A stretch of 64,000 bases of DNA from Pseudomonas benzenivorans (GCF_900100495.1 NZ_FNCT01000009.1:124001-188000), one strand, 5' to 3'. Counted from the first letter of the stretch, positions 7,732-17,321 are shown. The notes: generated by a model not told the origin, from the letters alone. A program made the numbers and translations.

Positions 7732-8925
7732 ATGTTCAATGAGCATGGCGCGGCAAGCGGCAACAACGCCCCGCGCGGCCAGGCGCACTTCGAGCTGCCG
7801 CCACTGGCGCTGTATATCCATATCCCCTGGTGCGTGAAGAAGTGCCCCTACTGCGACTTCAACTCCCACGCCGCCGGGCCCGTGCTGCCGGAGCAGGACT
7901 ACGTCGATGCCCTGCTCGCCGACCTCGACGCGGACCTGCCCCAGGTCCATGGCCGCCCGCTGGGCTCGATCTTCTTCGGCGGCGGCACCCCCAGCCTGTT
8001 CTCGGCCCGCGCCCTCGGCCGCCTGCTGGAAGGCGTCGAACAGCGCGTGGCGTTCGCCGCAGACATCGAGATCACCCTGGAAGCCAACCCCGGCACCTTC
8101 GAGCAGGCCAAGTTCCGCGACTACCGTTCGCTCGGCATCAATCGCCTGTCGATCGGCGTACAGAGCTTCCAGGCCGCCAAGCTCGTGGCCCTGGGCCGCA
8201 TCCACGACGGTGACGAGGCGATCCGCGCCGCCGACATGGCGCGTGCCGCCGGCTTCGACAACTTCAACCTGGACCTGATGCACGGCCTGCCGGAGCAGTC
8301 GCTCGAGGACGCCCTGGACGACCTGCGCACCGCCATCGCCCAGGCGCCGACCCACCTGTCCTGGTACCAGCTGACCCTGGAGCCGAACACGGTGTTCTGG
8401 AACCAGCCACCGAGCCTGCCCGAGGATGACATCCTCTGGGACATCCAGGAAGCCGGCCAGGCGCTGCTCGCCGCGCACGGCTACGCGCAGTACGAGGTGT
8501 CCGCCTACGCCCAGCCGGGCAAGGCCGCGCGGCACAACCTCAACTACTGGACCTTCGGCGATTTCCTCGGCATCGGCGCCGGCGCCCACGCCAAGCTGAG
8601 CAGCCCGGACGGCCGCATCTCGCGCAGCTGGAAGACCCGCCTGCCCAAGGACTACCTGGACCCGGGCAAGCGCTTCGGTGCCGGCGAGCGGGTGCTGGGC
8701 GCGGACGAGCTGCCCTTCGAATTCCTGATGAATGTGCTGCGCCTCACGGACGGCGTCGCCAGTGAACTATTTACTCGGCGCAGCGGTCTGCCGCTGAGCC
8801 TGCTGGCCGACGCCCGCGCGCAGGCGGTCAAGCGCGGGCTGTTGCACGCAGACCCGGCACGCCTGGCGGCAACCCGCGAAGGGCAACTGTTTCTCAACGA
8901 TCTACTGCAATATTTCCTGCCCTGA
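7732..8925 (+). CDS. hemW: Radical SAM heme chaperone HemW
   Basis: A 397-residue radical SAM protein. The cluster-binding cysteines are C34, C38 and C41 in CVKKCPYC, followed by the usual aromatic-rich DFNSH. FFGGGTPSL and the C-terminal HemW domain with LNYWTFGDFLGIGAGAH follow. The fourth cysteine typical of true HemN oxidases is absent in this region, so the HemW heme-chaperone call is preferred over coproporphyrinogen oxidase. It starts 3 bases after rdgB, a conserved pair. Confidence 0.94.
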   Translation: MFNEHGAASGNNAPRGQAHFELPPLALYIHIPWCVKKCPYCDFNSHAAGPVLPEQDYVDALLADLDADLPQVHGRPLGSIFFGGGTPSLFSARALGRLLEGVEQRVAFAADIEITLEANPGTFEQAKFRDYRSLGINRLSIGVQSFQAAKLVALGRIHDGDEAIRAADMARAAGFDNFNLDLMHGLPEQSLEDALDDLRTAIAQAPTHLSWYQLTLEPNTVFWNQPPSLPEDDILWDIQEAGQALLAAHGYAQYEVSAYAQPGKAARHNLNYWTFGDFLGIGAGAHAKLSSPDGRISRSWKTRLPKDYLDPGKRFGAGERVLGADELPFEFLMNVLRLTDGVASELFTRRSGLPLSLLADARAQAVKRGLLHADPARLAATREGQLFLNDLLQYFLP

Positions 8926-8962
8926 CCGGCAGCTCTTGCGCCCGCTGCGCTAAGGACCTCGA

Positions 8963-9286
8963 ATGGATCTGCTACTCGACCTGATCGCCACCCTGTCGCG
9001 CTGGAGCCGCAGCCACCTGTACGACATCTCCCTGGCGTTGATGGCCACCCTGTTCGTGCTGTTCGGCCCCGCGCTCAACGCCTGGGTGCAGCGCACCATC
9101 GGCGGCCTGAACTTCTTTTTCCGCACGCTGATCTTCGTGCTGGTCTGCGCGGTCGGCTATGGCCTGGCCATGGTCTTCCTCACGCCCTGGCTGGCCCAGG
9201 GCCTCGGCCACTTCAACAACTACACCCTGGCGCCGGTGTTGCTGCTGGTGTTCTTCCTGGTCGGCGTGCTGGCCGACCGCACCTGA
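8963..9286 (+). CDS. DUF3392 family membrane protein
   Basis: A 107-residue protein with three hydrophobic segments (about 20-37, 49-75 and 87-104), consistent with the DUF3392 family of small inner-membrane proteins. No function is known. It follows hemW by 37 bases and ends 13 bases before the 3-prime end of zapE on the other strand. Confidence 0.85.
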   Translation: MDLLLDLIATLSRWSRSHLYDISLALMATLFVLFGPALNAWVQRTIGGLNFFFRTLIFVLVCAVGYGLAMVFLTPWLAQGLGHFNNYTLAPVLLLVFFLVGVLADRT

Positions 9287-9299
9287 GAACCCGCCGGAC

Positions 9300-10427
9300 T
9301 CAGGCGCCGGCGAAGCGCTGCAACTGCATCTCGCGCAGGCGGCTGAGGGTGCGGCGGAACGCGAAGGCCAGATAGCCCTGGGTATAGAGCTCCTCCAGCG
9401 GCACCTGCGCCTCCAGGTACAGCGGCACCCGGCGGTCGTAGCACTCGTCGACCAGGGCGATGAAGCGCCGAACGCCGTCGTCGTGCACCGACAACGCCGG
9501 TAACCGGCGATCACCGGCGACCACCCGCTCGACGCCATCCTCGGTGCCGCGGGCGATCTTCGCCGCGCGCTGTTGCGCGCTCAGGTTGGGCACCTCGCTC
9601 AGCACGATGCTGGCGAAGCGATCGCACAGGGCGATGAAATCGATGGCCGACAGCGGCTGCTCGCACAGGTCGGCATAGCGGCACCAAAGCACATTCGCGC
9701 TGTGCCGCACCACCGCAATGCAGCGGTGCCCCAACTCCAGCGCGGCGCTGGAGGCCGGCTGACCGGCCGCCAACCGGCCGAACAGCTCGCCCACGGCACT
9801 CGCCTGCCCCGGCCGGGCGACCCAGTAACGCTGCTGCGCCGGGCCCGGATGCAGACGGTGATCCTGGCCACCATCGATAGCGACCACCTGCATGTAGCGC
9901 TCGATCGCGGCGATCGCCGGCTGAAAGCGCTCGCGGTTGAAACCCTCGGCATACAGCTGCTGCGGCGCCTGGTTGGAGGTGGCAACCAGCACCACGCCCT
10001 GCTCGAACATCGCCTGCAGCAGGCGGCCGAGGATCATCGCATCGCCGATGTCGCTGACGAACAGCTCGTCGAAGCACAGCACCCGCACTTCGGCGGCCAG
10101 TTCGCGGGCCAGGGCCTGCAAAGGATCCGGCGTGCCGGTCAGCTGGAACAGGCGCCGGTGCACCCAGCGCATGAAGTGATGGAAATGCTGGCGCCGCGCA
10201 GGCACCCGCAGGCCGCGATGGAACTGGTCCATCAGCCAGGTCTTGCCGCGCCCGACTGGCCCCCACAGGTACACCCCGCGCACCGGCCGCGCCGGGCTGC
10301 CCTGCCGCTGCAGGGCCTGGTAGCAGTCGTCCAGCTGCTGCGCGGCGTGCCACTGCGCCGCATCCGACTCGAAACCGTCCTGCTCGACCGCCTGCCGATA
10401 GGCCGCCAGAGGAGACACCGCCTGCAT
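9300..10427 (-). CDS. zapE: Cell division protein ZapE
   Basis: A 375-residue AFG1-like P-loop ATPase. Walker A is GPVGRGKT (56-63), and Walker B is in VLCFDELFVSDIGDA. The HFHHFMRWVH motif and the late RxTEDGVERVVAGDRR-type segment are also typical. ZapE associates with the Z-ring and is implicated in constriction under stress. The ATG at 10427 gives the normal family length; the open frame extends upstream without support. A TAGAAT -10-like hexamer lies at 10469-10474 on the minus strand. In P. aeruginosa I recall zapE elsewhere, near trpS, so its position here differs. Confidence 0.93.
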   Translation of the reverse strand: MQAVSPLAAYRQAVEQDGFESDAAQWHAAQQLDDCYQALQRQGSPARPVRGVYLWGPVGRGKTWLMDQFHRGLRVPARRQHFHHFMRWVHRRLFQLTGTPDPLQALARELAAEVRVLCFDELFVSDIGDAMILGRLLQAMFEQGVVLVATSNQAPQQLYAEGFNRERFQPAIAAIERYMQVVAIDGGQDHRLHPGPAQQRYWVARPGQASAVGELFGRLAAGQPASSAALELGHRCIAVVRHSANVLWCRYADLCEQPLSAIDFIALCDRFASIVLSEVPNLSAQQRAAKIARGTEDGVERVVAGDRRLPALSVHDDGVRRFIALVDECYDRRVPLYLEAQVPLEELYTQGYLAFAFRRTLSRLREMQLQRFAGA

Positions 10428-10479
10428 CAAAGTACCGTCCACTTGACCGCCCCCCGAAAGTGGCGGGCATTCTACCGCG

Positions 10480-10800
10480 CTACGGACGCCGGCGCGGCCT
10501 GCCGAACAGCGCGCGCAGCTCGTCCTTGGCGGCCTCCAGGCATGCCCGGCGCTGCTCTGGCAGCCGCCGGCCGGCACGGTTGAGGTAGAAGTTGAGCATC
10601 GCCATCGCCGAGGCGAAGGGCGCCGCCTTGCGCCGGCTGCTGCGTTCGGCCGAAGCCTTGAGCGATGCCGCGATGGCCACCGGGTCGTCCCAGGTGAAGA
10701 CCCCGGGCTGCAGGTCCAGCGCGCTGCTGGTCTCGCTGACCCGCTGCGACCAGCTGGCGTATTTGCCCGCGCGGGCTCGCGGTTTCGAGGATCTTGCCAT
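10480..10800 (-). CDS. DUF3175 domain protein
   Basis: A 106-residue basic protein matching the DUF3175 pattern: an Arg/Lys-rich N-terminus, then WSQRVSETSSALDLQPGVF, SLKASAERSSRRKAAPFASAM, and a helix ending AKDELRALFGR. No membrane segment or catalytic motif is visible and the function is unknown. The basic composition would fit nucleic-acid binding, but that is inference. It lies upstream of zapE on the same strand, 52 bases apart. Confidence 0.8.
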   Translation of the reverse strand: MARSSKPRARAGKYASWSQRVSETSSALDLQPGVFTWDDPVAIAASLKASAERSSRRKAAPFASAMAMLNFYLNRAGRRLPEQRRACLEAAKDELRALFGRPRRRP

Positions 10801-10925
10801 CGCGTCCGCTAGCCTCCGGCGATTCGATCAAGCAGCGAGGGCTGCCCATGAGCCGCCCCCTCCGTGAGCAAGCTTACGCCTACTCGGCGGGGGCTCCCAA
10901 AACCGCCCGATCGGCTCGCCTGCCG

Positions 10926-12269
10926 TCAATTGCCCTCGCGGCGCAGCGCCTGCGGGGTAAAGTCGCGCGGGCTCAGCGGGGCGTTGAAGTCGTACATCGG
11001 CTCGTTGTTGTCCAGGCCATCGACGAAGTAGCGGCCGCCCTTGAAGTCGTAGAGGGTCTCCAGGGTGCTGCCGAACATCGGCACCTCGTAGTAGCTGATC
11101 GGGTGGCTTTCCTGCAAGCCGCTCAGGGCGCCGCTCTTGTCGTACAGGTCGACCGCGAGGATCTGCCAGCTGTCCTCGTCCAGGTAGAAGCGCCGCTTGC
11201 CGTAAGGATGGCTGAAGCCCTTGCGCAGCTCGGCCTCGACCACCCACACGCGGTGCAGCTCATAACGCAGCAGCTCGGGATTGAGGGTATTGCGCTGGAG
11301 GATCTGCTCGTAGGGGATGCCCTGCTGGTGCACCGCGTAGCTGTTATAGGGCACCAGCATTTCCTGCTTGCCGAGCAGTTGCCACTGGTAGCGGTCCGGC
11401 GCGCCGTTGTAGGCGTCGACCACGTCGGCGGTGGCCAGGCCGTTGGTATCCGGCTGCAGGCTGTCGTAGGCCAGCATCGGCAGGCGCCGCACGCGCCGCT
11501 CGCCGCGGTTGAAGCGCCAGGCCTTGCGGATCGCCAGCACCTGGTCGAGGGTTTCCTGCACCACCAGCGCCGAGCCGGACAACTTGGCCGGTGCGACCAC
11601 CCGGTACTTGTAATAGAACAGGGTGTTGTCCAGGTCCTGCGGCGTGACGCCTTCGCGCCCATAGCGGAAATAGATGTCACGTTCCAGCTTGAGCAGGTTG
11701 TAGGCACCGTTGGCCAGCACCGCCGCCTGATTGGTGTGCATGCTGATCTGCTCGCCGCGGTAACGCATGATGTGGTTCCAGATCGCCTGCTGGCCGTCCT
11801 GCGGCAGCGGGAAGGGAATCCCCGCGGCGACCCCGGCGACCCCGTTGCCGCCGGAGATCAGCTCGGCGTTGCGCGCGTTGAAGCGGGTGGCGTCATAGAT
11901 CCGTTGCGGTGCCGCGGCGCTGCGCCGGGTCGGATAGACGCGCAGGGAGTAGCCGGGATTGTGCTGCAGCAGCGCCTGCAGGCCGGCCGGCAGCTGCGCC
12001 CGGTGCTCGTCGAGGTTGCGTCCGTCGACCCGGTACAACGGCGCGTCGCCGGCATAGGGATCGGGATGGTGCATGCCCGGCCGGTAGTTGGCCGGCGGTT
12101 GCGCCAGGCCGCCTTGCCAGCTGGGGATGCTGCCGGCGGCATTGCCGGCACGTTCGCCGCCGAGCGGCGTGAGATCCTGGCCGAGGCGCGCGGCCTGGGT
12201 TTCGTCGACCTTGGCCAGCGCCTGCAGGGCAACGGCGAGCAGCAGCAGGATTGGAAGTTTTCTCGACAC
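10926..12269 (-). CDS. DUF1329 envelope protein
   Basis: About 447 residues with a signal peptide (SRKLPILLLLAVALQALA) and the DUF1329 fold, marked by GGERAGNAAGSIPSW near the N-terminus, NQAAVLANGAYNLLKLERDIYFRY mid-protein, and VVEAELRKGFSHPYGKRRFYLDEDSW near the C-terminus. The family is predicted to be LolA/LppX-like and is usually found beside DUF1302 and RND or photosynthesis-like partners in Pseudomonas; none is here. I prefer a GTG start at 12269 because GAGGAG lies six bases upstream; an in-frame ATG sits 21 bases earlier. Confidence 0.88.
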   Translation of the reverse strand: MSRKLPILLLLAVALQALAKVDETQAARLGQDLTPLGGERAGNAAGSIPSWQGGLAQPPANYRPGMHHPDPYAGDAPLYRVDGRNLDEHRAQLPAGLQALLQHNPGYSLRVYPTRRSAAAPQRIYDATRFNARNAELISGGNGVAGVAAGIPFPLPQDGQQAIWNHIMRYRGEQISMHTNQAAVLANGAYNLLKLERDIYFRYGREGVTPQDLDNTLFYYKYRVVAPAKLSGSALVVQETLDQVLAIRKAWRFNRGERRVRRLPMLAYDSLQPDTNGLATADVVDAYNGAPDRYQWQLLGKQEMLVPYNSYAVHQQGIPYEQILQRNTLNPELLRYELHRVWVVEAELRKGFSHPYGKRRFYLDEDSWQILAVDLYDKSGALSGLQESHPISYYEVPMFGSTLETLYDFKGGRYFVDGLDNNEPMYDFNAPLSPRDFTPQALRREGN

Positions 12270-12446
12270 AGCGTTCTCCTCACAGCGCAAAGCGTCATGC
12301 GCCGCTGTCTTGGTGCCCGATCCGAAGTCGGCCGGGCTTTATTGATGCCGCATTACGGTGAGGAGCCGTCCTGGCATCGGGTGGTCCCGATCTAGTGGGT
12401 TCGTCCTGGGGGGGCGGCGCCGATGGGCTCGGCGCCGAAAGCCTGA

Positions 12447-13166
12447 CTACTCGCTGCGCTGGAACTTCAGGTCCCACACGCCGTGGCCGAGGCGTTCGCC
12501 GCGGCGTTCGAACTTGGTGATCGGCCGCTCCGGCGGGCGCGGCACGTACTGGCCGTCGGCGGCCAGGTTGCGGTAGCCCGGCGCCGCGCTCAGCACCTCG
12601 AGCATGTACTCGGCATAGGGCTGCCAGTCGGTGGCCATGTGCAGCACGCCGCCGACCTTGAGCTTCTGCCGCACCAGTTCGGCGAAGCCCGGCTGGACGA
12701 TGCGGCGCTTGTGGTGACGCGACTTGTGCCAGGGATCGGGGAAGAACAGCAGCAGGCGGTCGAGGCTGGCGTCGCTGACGCAATGGCGCAACACCTCCAG
12801 CGCATCGCAGCTGTAGACCCGCACGTTGCCGAGGTTCTGCGTCATCAGGCCGTTGAGCAGCGCGCCGACGCCCGGCTTGTGCACCTCGACGCCGATGAAG
12901 TCCTGCTCGGGTGCGGCCGCGGCCATTTCCAGCAGGGAATGGCCCATGCCGAAGCCGATCTCGAAGGTGCGCGGCGCGCTGCGGCCGAACAGCGCATCGA
13001 AGTCCTGGGCGCCAGCCTGCAGCTCCAGACCGAACTGCGGCCAGCCCTGGTCGAGGCCGCGCTGCTGGCCCTCGGTCATCCGCCCGGCGCGCATGACGAA
13101 GCTCTTGATGGTGCGCAGGTGGCGTTGCTCCTCGGCGGCCGCCGAGGGTTGGTGCGAATCGGTCAT
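12447..13166 (-). CDS. trmB: tRNA (guanine-N7-)-methyltransferase
   Basis: A 239-residue SAM-dependent enzyme that makes m7G46 in tRNA. Motifs are FEIGFGMGHSLLEMA (SAM binding), FIGVEVHKPGVGALL, LLFFPDPWHKSRHHKRR (the TrmB signature) and the C-terminal PITKFERRGERLGHGVWDL. Normal length from the ATG at 13166. It is downstream of thiG on the same strand, separated by a long palindromic repeat that could attenuate read-through. Confidence 0.96.
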   Translation of the reverse strand: MTDSHQPSAAAEEQRHLRTIKSFVMRAGRMTEGQQRGLDQGWPQFGLELQAGAQDFDALFGRSAPRTFEIGFGMGHSLLEMAAAAPEQDFIGVEVHKPGVGALLNGLMTQNLGNVRVYSCDALEVLRHCVSDASLDRLLLFFPDPWHKSRHHKRRIVQPGFAELVRQKLKVGGVLHMATDWQPYAEYMLEVLSAAPGYRNLAADGQYVPRPPERPITKFERRGERLGHGVWDLKFQRSE

Positions 13167-13240
13167 CGGGTGCTCTTCAAATCGGTGGTTCTTGGGTCTG
13201 CCTCTAGCGCGCAAAGCCCTATCGGATCTAGCGAGCTAGA

Positions 13241-13339
13241 GCCAGACAAGGCAAAAACGGTCGAGGATGCGGACTGGGCTCGCACGCGAGTGTACAGCTG
13301 TACATGAGCAGTTCGAGACCGTTTTTAACGCCGTCTGGC
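13241..13339. repeat. Long imperfect palindrome (MITE- or REP-like) between trmB and thiG
   Basis: Nested inverted arms: GCCAGAC (13241-13247) with GTCTGGC (13333-13339), then GGC with GCC, then AAAAACGGTC (13253-13262) with GACCGTTTTT (13317-13326). Inside is a smaller perfect palindrome, TGTACAGCTGTACA (13291-13304). The unit is about 100 bases and non-coding. With runs of A at one side and T at the other it could end transcription in either direction. Confidence 0.7.
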
Positions 13340-13365
13340 CGACGCGCAGCAGATCATGCCTAGGC

Positions 13366-14160
13366 TCAGCGGATCAGGCCGTCCAGGGGCGAGGAAGCAC
13401 TGGCATACAGCTTCTTCGGCATGCGTCCGGCCAGGTAGGCCAGGCGACCGGCCTCGATCGCGTATTTCATCGCCTCGGCCATCAGCACCGGGTTCTGCGC
13501 GTGGGCGATGGCGCTGTTCATCAGCACCGCTTCGCAGCCCAGCTCCATGGCGATGGTGGCGTCCGACGCGGTGCCCACCCCGGCGTCGACCAGCACCGGC
13601 ACCGTCGCCTCCTCGAGGATGATCCGCAGGTTGTACGGGTTGCAGATGCCGAGGCCAGTGCCGATCAGGCCGGCCAGCGGCATCACCGCGATGCAGCCCA
13701 GTTCGGCCAGCTGGCGGGCGATGATCGGGTCGTCGCTGGTGTAGACCATCACGTCGAAGCCGTCCTTGACCAGCACTTCGGCGGCCTTGAGGGTCTCGAT
13801 GACGTTGGGGAACAGGGTCTTCTGGTCAGCCAGCACTTCCAGCTTGACCAGCTTGTGGCCGTCCAGCAGCTCGCGCGCCAGGCGGCAGGTGCGCACCGCC
13901 TCGACGGCGTCGTAGCAGCCGGCGGTGTTCGGCAGGATGGTGTAGCGCTCCGGGCTGATCACATCGAGCAGGTTCGGCTCGCCGGGGTTCTGGCCGATGT
14001 TGGTGCGGCGCACCGCCACGGTGACGATCTCGGCGCCGGAGGCCTCGATGGCCGCGCGGGTCTCGTCGAGATCCTGGTATTTACCGGTGCCGACCAGCAG
14101 ACGCGACTGGTAGGTGCGGCCGGCAAGGGTGAAGGGCTTGTCGCTGCGAACGTGGCTCAT
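13366..14160 (-). CDS. thiG: Thiazole synthase
   Basis: A 264-residue TIM-barrel enzyme that forms the thiazole ring of thiamine from deoxyxylulose phosphate, dehydroglycine or glycine imine, and ThiS thiocarboxylate. Hallmarks: LLVGTGKYQD, VAVRRTNIG, the Schiff-base lysine in HKLVKLEVLAD, VMPLAGLIGTGLGI, and VDAGVGTASDA. Length is standard from the ATG at 14160, with an AGAGGA ribosome site. It is 50 bases downstream of thiS. Confidence 0.97.
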   Translation of the reverse strand: MSHVRSDKPFTLAGRTYQSRLLVGTGKYQDLDETRAAIEASGAEIVTVAVRRTNIGQNPGEPNLLDVISPERYTILPNTAGCYDAVEAVRTCRLARELLDGHKLVKLEVLADQKTLFPNVIETLKAAEVLVKDGFDVMVYTSDDPIIARQLAELGCIAVMPLAGLIGTGLGICNPYNLRIILEEATVPVLVDAGVGTASDATIAMELGCEAVLMNSAIAHAQNPVLMAEAMKYAIEAGRLAYLAGRMPKKLYASASSPLDGLIR

Positions 14161-14210
14161 CGGGTAATCCTCTTGGCGTGGACGGGCGGTTGGGGCATGG
14201 CGACGCGGCA

Positions 14211-14411
14211 CTAGCCGCCACCGATCGCGTGCACCACCTCGACTCGATCACCCTCGCGAAGCGCGGTAGCGGCATGCTGGCTGCGCGGCACTATATCCTG
14301 GTTGAGTTCGACCGCCACGCGGCGCCCTGTCAGGTCGAGGCGGCCGATCAAGTCCGCGACGGTCTGGCCGTCGGCCAGATCGAAGGGTTCGCCGTTCAAC
14401 TGAATACGCAT
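14211..14411 (-). CDS. thiS: Sulfur carrier protein ThiS
   Basis: A 66-residue ubiquitin-fold carrier ending in the required Gly-Gly (HAIGGG). The C-terminal glycine is adenylated and thiocarboxylated to feed sulfur to ThiG. The N-terminus MRIQLNGEPFDL is typical. The true start is the ATG at 14411; the longer open frame upstream contains the promoter. First gene of thiS-thiG. Confidence 0.95.
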   Translation of the reverse strand: MRIQLNGEPFDLADGQTVADLIGRLDLTGRRVAVELNQDIVPRSQHAATALREGDRVEVVHAIGGG

Positions 14412-14445
14412 GGGGGGAGCGGTCCCAACTGGAGAGGGGGCCGGC

Positions 14446-14474
14446 ATTCTAGCCCGATCGGAGGGGATGACCAA
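14446..14474 (-). promoter_or_regulatory. Candidate thiS-thiG promoter
   Basis: On the minus strand TTGGTC (14474-14469), a 17-base spacer, and TAGAAT (14451-14446), about 35 bases before the thiS start. The leader is too short to hold a TPP riboswitch. Confidence 0.5.
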
Positions 14475-14514
14475 GACCGCGGCGCGCCATTCGTCCAGCT
14501 TTCTGACGCGCGGG

Positions 14515-14886
14515 TCAAGTTAAGCGCCAGGCCGCCAGCCCCAGGCACAGCCAGCCGGCGAGGAAGGCCAGGCCACCGAACGGGGTGATCATGCCCAGCA
14601 TGCCGACTCCGCTCAGGGTCAGCAGATAGAGGCTGCCGGAGAACAGCAGGATGCCCAGGGCGAACAGGCCGCCGGCCAGATCGACCAGGCGCCCCGGTGC
14701 CTGCCGGGCCAGCAGGGCGACGCCGAACAGCGCCAGGGCATGGATCAGCTGGTAGTGCGCGCCGGTCTGGAACACCGCCAGGTACTCCGCCGACAGCCTG
14801 CCTTTCAAGCCATGGGCGGCGAAGGCGCCGAGGGCGACGCCGGCAAAACCGGCACAGGCGGACAGCAACAACCACAGACGAGCCAT
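14515..14886 (-). CDS. DUF423 (YgdD) family membrane protein
   Basis: A 123-residue inner-membrane protein with four hydrophobic helices and the family motif GAFAAHGLK (about 20-28), plus YQLIHALALF and a glycine-rich C-terminal half. Function is unknown. It is divergent from mtgA with a 67-base gap that includes a TATAAT hexamer at 14918-14923, oriented toward mtgA. Confidence 0.92.
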   Translation of the reverse strand: MARLWLLLSACAGFAGVALGAFAAHGLKGRLSAEYLAVFQTGAHYQLIHALALFGVALLARQAPGRLVDLAGGLFALGILLFSGSLYLLTLSGVGMLGMITPFGGLAFLAGWLCLGLAAWRLT

Positions 14887-14953
14887 GCATCACTCCAGAC
14901 AAGCTTTGACCGATCGCTATAATGGCCCGCCCAATTGCCTCGGCCAAGCCCGC

Positions 14954-15688
14954 ATGTTCCGCTCCATCCGCCGCCAACTGCTGAAACTGCTGCTCTGCTT
15001 CATGGCCGCCACGGCATTGCTGGTGTTGCTGTTTCGCTGGGTGCCGCCCCCCGGCACCATGCTGATGGTCGAGCGCAAGGTCGCATCCTGGGTCGACGGC
15101 GAGCCGCTCGACCTGCAGCGCGACTGGCGCCCCTGGGAGGAACTGCCGGATGACCTGAAGCTCGCGGTGATCGCCGCCGAGGACCAGAAGTTCGCCGAGC
15201 ATTGGGGCTTCGACATCGCGGCGATTCGCGCGGCACTGGCGCACAACCAGCAGGGCCGCTCGGTGCGCGGCGCCAGCACGCTGAGCCAGCAGGTGGCGAA
15301 GAACCTGTTCCTCTGGTCGGGCCGCAGTTGGCTGCGCAAGGGCGTCGAGGTCTGGTTCACCGGGCTGATCGAGCTGCTCTGGCCGAAGCAGCGGATTCTC
15401 GAGGTCTACCTCAACAGCGCCGAATGGGGCAATGGCGTGTTCGGCGCCGAGGCCGCCGCCCAGCACCACTTCGGCAGGGGCGCGCCCTACCTGTCGCGCC
15501 AGCAGGCCAGCCTGCTCGCCGCCGTGCTGCCGAACCCGCGGCAATGGAGCGCCAGCCGCCCGAACGGCCACGTCGCCCGTCGCGCCGGATGGATCCGCCA
15601 GCAGATGTGGCAGCTCGGCGGCAGCCACTACCTCAATCGCCTGCAGGCGGTGCGCCCGCAGTGGTGGCCGCGCTGGCTGAAGGCCTGA
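14954..15688 (+). CDS. mtgA: Monofunctional biosynthetic peptidoglycan transglycosylase
   Basis: A 244-residue GT51 enzyme that polymerises lipid II into glycan strands. An N-terminal membrane anchor (about 11-31) precedes the catalytic domain with AAEDQKFAEHWGFD (catalytic glutamate), GASTLSQQVAKNLFL, LRKGVEVWFTGLIELLWPK and YLNSAEWGNGVFG. I chose the ATG at 14954 because the open frame upstream contains the TATAAT -10. The family is normally 230-245 residues. Confidence 0.95.
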   Translation: MFRSIRRQLLKLLLCFMAATALLVLLFRWVPPPGTMLMVERKVASWVDGEPLDLQRDWRPWEELPDDLKLAVIAAEDQKFAEHWGFDIAAIRAALAHNQQGRSVRGASTLSQQVAKNLFLWSGRSWLRKGVEVWFTGLIELLWPKQRILEVYLNSAEWGNGVFGAEAAAQHHFGRGAPYLSRQQASLLAAVLPNPRQWSASRPNGHVARRAGWIRQQMWQLGGSHYLNRLQAVRPQWWPRWLKA

Positions 15689-15714
15689 GCCCAAGCCTGC
15701 CGACGCGTCCGACT

Positions 15715-15790
15715 CGTAGGGTGCGCTGCGCGCACCAGGCGCCCCGCTGTCGGTGGTGCGCACAGCCTAGGCGGCCCCGCGCACCCTACG
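15715..15790. repeat. 76-base palindromic repeat, copy 1
   Basis: Perfect 12-base terminal inverted repeats, CGTAGGGTGCGC (15715-15726) and GCGCACCCTACG (15779-15790). The interior and about 30 bases beyond the right end resemble positions 30815-30908 with few differences, so this is a dispersed family. It lies between the 3-prime ends of mtgA and the next minus-strand gene, where it may act as a bidirectional terminator. Confidence 0.75.
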
Positions 15791-15820
15791 CTGGCCAGCC
15801 ACAGCCGATTGAGCACTGGA

Positions 15821-16408
15821 TCAGCGCTGCAGAGCCTGGCGCGGCACGGCGTGCAGCAGGCGCAGACGTTCGTCGTCCAGGTGCAGGGTCAGCCCCAGCT
15901 CGGGATAGACCCAGGCCTGGCCGTCGGCCAGCTCCAGGCGCAGGCGTGGCTGACCGAGAGTGGCGGCAAGGCGCTCGGTGGCCACCGCGTGCTGCGGTTT
16001 CAGGCTCAAGCCGACCACGGCGTGCTGGCCCAGTTCGGCCACCAGTTGCCCGCCGAGCGGCTGTTCGGCAGCCCTGGCATCCAGACCGGCCGCCGCCAGC
16101 AGGCTGTCGCGCTCGGCCTCGCTCAAGCCCAGTTCGGCCTCCAGCGCCCAGGGCTCGCCACCTGCCTGCCACTGGCCGCGATAGAACAGGCGCGCCCCGC
16201 GCAGCCACAGCTCACCATCGACCCGTTCGCTCAGCCCGGCCAGACGCAGACGATCATCGGCCAGCGGCGCCAGCACCTCGCGCTGCCACTCGCCCAGCCA
16301 GGGCAGCGGCTGCGGCGGGCGCACCAGCCAGGCGCCCCAGGCGAAGAACAGCAGCGCCACGGCGGCGAACAGCAGCCCGTGCTGCAGGCGCAGCGGCGGC
16401 ATCTTCAT
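15821..16408 (-). CDS. Conserved hypothetical protein, membrane-anchored
   Basis: About 195 residues, starting at the ATG at 16408 (MKMPPLRLQHG). One N-terminal hydrophobic helix (about 10-30) is followed by WLVRPPQPLPWLGEWQ and a likely periplasmic domain rich in Leu, Ala and Glu with no recognised motif. It corresponds by position to the hypothetical gene between mtgA and rpoH in P. aeruginosa. The earlier in-frame ATG at 16438 is rejected because it falls inside the rpoH terminator. Function unknown. Confidence 0.75.
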   Translation of the reverse strand: MKMPPLRLQHGLLFAAVALLFFAWGAWLVRPPQPLPWLGEWQREVLAPLADDRLRLAGLSERVDGELWLRGARLFYRGQWQAGGEPWALEAELGLSEAERDSLLAAAGLDARAAEQPLGGQLVAELGQHAVVGLSLKPQHAVATERLAATLGQPRLRLELADGQAWVYPELGLTLHLDDERLRLLHAVPRQALQR

Positions 16409-16424
16409 GGTTTTTCTCCAGGCA

Positions 16425-16453
16425 GAAAAAAGCCGCACCCGGGTGCGGCTTGT
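16425..16453 (-). terminator. Rho-independent terminator of rpoH
   Basis: On the minus strand AGCCGCACCC pairs directly with GGGTGCGGCT (16450-16431, perfect 10-base arms) and is followed by a run of six T residues. It lies just past the rpoH stop codon. One of the clearest terminators in the window. Confidence 0.9.
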
Positions 16454-16466
16454 TCAGGTAGGGCGG

Positions 16467-17321
<855 letters not shown>

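Noticed and set aside
14412..14514. TPP riboswitch upstream of thiS
   Set aside because: The promoter lies only about 35 bases before the start codon, leaving no room for the aptamer, and its conserved core is not visible.
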